64,000 nucleotides of DNA from Marivivens donghaensis (GTDB taxonomy: Bacteria > Pseudomonadota > Alphaproteobacteria > Rhodobacterales > Rhodobacteraceae): contig NZ_JAUFRA010000004.1 of the NCBI RefSeq assembly GCF_030410045.1, forward strand, positions 124,001-188,000, in the 5' to 3' direction. The notes beneath the pieces were generated by a model. It saw only the letters and a list, made by a program, of their open reading frames with translations. It made no database searches and was not told the origin of the DNA. Below are positions 62,711 through 64,000 of the stretch, one piece after another. Positions within the stretch are counted from its first letter, which is position 1. Each line of letters opens with the position of its first letter. Both the position numbers and the translations under genes were made by a program.

Positions 62711-62744
62711 GAGTGGGGTAATCCGCTGCGGTCAGGATAGTTTA

Positions 62745-62769
62745 GGCGCGGCAGGTAACCCGCCGCGCC
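62745..62769 (-). terminator. Stem-loop between binding-protein and permease genes
   Basis: GGCGCGGC (62745-62752) and GCCGCGCC (62762-62769) form a perfect 8-bp stem with a 9-base loop in the 67-base gap. There is no T-run on the minus strand, so it probably stabilises the binding-protein mRNA or partly terminates, giving more binding protein than permease. Confidence 0.5.
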
Positions 62770-62777
62770 CGTTAGGA

Positions 62778-64000
62778 TTATTCGCTACGGAACCAGTCAG
62801 CAGCGTTCCACAGTTCAGAGTCCCAAGTGTTCAGGACAACACCGCCCAGCGTGTTAGATTTCGCGGACACACGGCCACGGTCCACAAGCGGGATGATGAT
62901 GTTGCTGTCTTTGGTCAGGTAGTCGTTCATCGCACGTGCCAGCGCACCGCGAGCTTCCAACTCACCTGTTTGACCCAGTTCAGTGATCATAGCGTCATAG
63001 GCTGGATCACAAACGCGGTTGATGTTCTCACCTTGCCACTGAGTGTCTGGGCTCGGGATCTGGTCGCATTTGTAAGCGGACAGATAAGCCTGCGGGTCAG
63101 TGCCTGGGAAGTTGTTCGCATACATCTCTACGTCAGCATAGAAACGCTGGAAGGTGTCCGGCGAACCTGGGTCACCGCCAAAGTAGACCGACGCATCAAT
63201 GTTGCGAAGTTCAACCGACAGACCGATTTCTTCCCACCATTCTTTGATCAGGGCTTGGAAGTCCTGACGCACAGCGTTGGTCGAGGTCTGGTAGAGGATC
63301 GTCATTGGCTGACCATCGGGTGTCTCACGCACGCCGTCGCCGTTGGTGTCTACATAGCCGCCAGCATCCAGAAGTGCTTTTGCACGGTCCAGATCTTGGG
63401 TCAGACATGCGGTGTTGTCCGATGCGTAAAGTGCAGGCGCAGGGACGAGGTTACAGGTCGCACGACCCGCCTGACCGTAGCCAACCTCAACCAACAGATC
63501 GCGGTCGATTGCGATGGACATCGCTTCGCGGACGGCTGGGTCAGAGAGGTAGGGGTGCGGATGCGCAACGGTCGAACGCTCGCCCTCGGGCAGGTCCGGC
63601 GATGGGTTGGTGAGGTTGATTTCGATGCGTTCAACCAGCGTGCCGAAGCCAGAGATCGGTTCGCCTTTGCCGCCAGCGGCCAGTTCTTCGATCACGTCAG
63701 GTGCGAGCTGGAGGTTCCATGCGTAGTCAAATTCGCCAGTTTCCATAACAGCGCGACCCGCTGCCATCGCATCACCGCCACCCTTGAGAGTTGCTGTCGC
63801 AAAGGCAGGCTTTGCGGGATCACGATAGTTCGCGTTGGCAACGAACTGGATCACGTCGTTCACACGGAAGTCGGTGACAACGAACGGACCAGTGCCAACG
63901 GGCATAAAGTTTGCGTCGGTGCAGGTCGGAGCATTCGCGCCGAGGCAGTTAGCAAACTGAGCGGCCTGAATGATCGGGCTCTCGTGACCAACAAAGGGCT
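62778..64000 (-). CDS. Extracellular solute-binding protein, family 5 (C-terminal part)
   Basis: The frame is open to the window edge, so the N-terminus is missing; about 407 residues are present. The sequence reads FANCLGANAPTC, then MPVGTGPFVVTDF, REAMSIAIDRDLLVEVGYG, and VELRNIDASVYFGG, as in the SBP_bac_5 (DppA/OppA-like) family of periplasmic peptide-binding proteins. The Cys pair in NCLGANAPTC probably forms the small disulfide loop seen in relatives. An ATG at 63905 is internal, not the start. It is the first gene of the transporter operon. Confidence 0.92.
   Translation of the reverse strand, partial: PFVGHESPIIQAAQFANCLGANAPTCTDANFMPVGTGPFVVTDFRVNDVIQFVANANYRDPAKPAFATATLKGGGDAMAAGRAVMETGEFDYAWNLQLAPDVIEELAAGGKGEPISGFGTLVERIEINLTNPSPDLPEGERSTVAHPHPYLSDPAVREAMSIAIDRDLLVEVGYGQAGRATCNLVPAPALYASDNTACLTQDLDRAKALLDAGGYVDTNGDGVRETPDGQPMTILYQTSTNAVRQDFQALIKEWWEEIGLSVELRNIDASVYFGGDPGSPDTFQRFYADVEMYANNFPGTDPQAYLSAYKCDQIPSPDTQWQGENINRVCDPAYDAMITELGQTGELEARGALARAMNDYLTKDSNIIIPLVDRGRVSAKSNTLGGVVLNTWDSELWNAADWFRSE

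Overview
The window is a chromosomal segment of an alphaproteobacterium of the family Rhodobacteraceae, most likely the roseobacter group. The evidence is a complete division and cell wall (dcw) cluster in rhodobacteral order, followed by ftsZ-lpxC-bamD-recN. It is supported by split cobS/cobT cobaltochelatase genes, a J-domain/BolA divergent pair, a DUF2484 gene inside the dcw cluster, a large RTX/Hint protein, and GANTC (CcrM-type) sites upstream of mraZ and ftsZ. Coding density is high. I see no rRNA, tRNA, CRISPR array, insertion sequence or prophage.

Layout. 1-537: 3' end of an Mrp/ApbC-type Fe-S carrier gene. 538-1228: a long non-coding leader before mraZ with three clusters of TGGRN repeats and a large hairpin. 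1229-21555: mraZ-rsmH-ftsL-ftsI-murE-murF-mraY-murD, an opposing flavoprotein gene, ftsW-murG-murC-DUF2484-murB-ddl-ftsQ-ftsA, a terminator, and ftsZ. 21723-25303: lpxC, bamD, recN. 25545-33623: a ClC chloride channel, a DUF427 gene, an M24 peptidase, and the aerobic cobaltochelatase subunits cobT and cobS with small envelope proteins beside them. 33624-42507: J-domain protein, bolA, a DUF4177-like gene, cytochrome c, idi, a PACE transporter, gatB, two tandem lysozyme-like genes, pepN and a tiny DUF2256 gene. 42504-48726: an SRPBCC protein, a class I glutamine amidotransferase, and the RTX/Hint gene, whose reading frame has an in-frame amber codon near its N-terminus. 48902-53410: a two-subunit molybdenum hydroxylase of the isoquinoline oxidoreductase type, kynureninase and an isoprenylcysteine-type methyltransferase. 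53530-60766: pntAB, a periplasmic thioredoxin, a pseudouridine synthase, ornithine decarboxylase with a structured leader, and a DUF3422 protein. 60778-64000: a peptide-type ABC transporter (two permeases and a truncated binding protein).

How the genes work together. The first 21.5 kb makes peptidoglycan precursor from UDP-MurNAc to lipid II (MurB-F, MraY, MurG, Ddl) and supplies the septal machine (FtsL, I, W, Q, A, Z). Many stop/start overlaps (TGATG, TAATG, ATGA) suggest translational coupling. lpxC and bamD extend the envelope theme to lipid A and outer membrane proteins. CobS and CobT serve aerobic B12 synthesis. PntAB, the molybdenum hydroxylase and cytochrome c are redox functions.

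Most notable observations: (i) a multi-cluster, 10-bp-phased TGGRN array upstream of mraZ that fits an MraZ operator, plus a long leader hairpin; (ii) the RTX/Hint gene with a good ribosome binding site and ATG, but TAG at codon 31; (iii) the leader of the ornithine decarboxylase gene, with a 45-codon upstream frame, hairpins and a twice-repeated TTTGATCAAA operator-like motif; (iv) two coupled lysozyme-fold paralogues of a compact, apparently little-described type. I found no clear new defence or mobile system.
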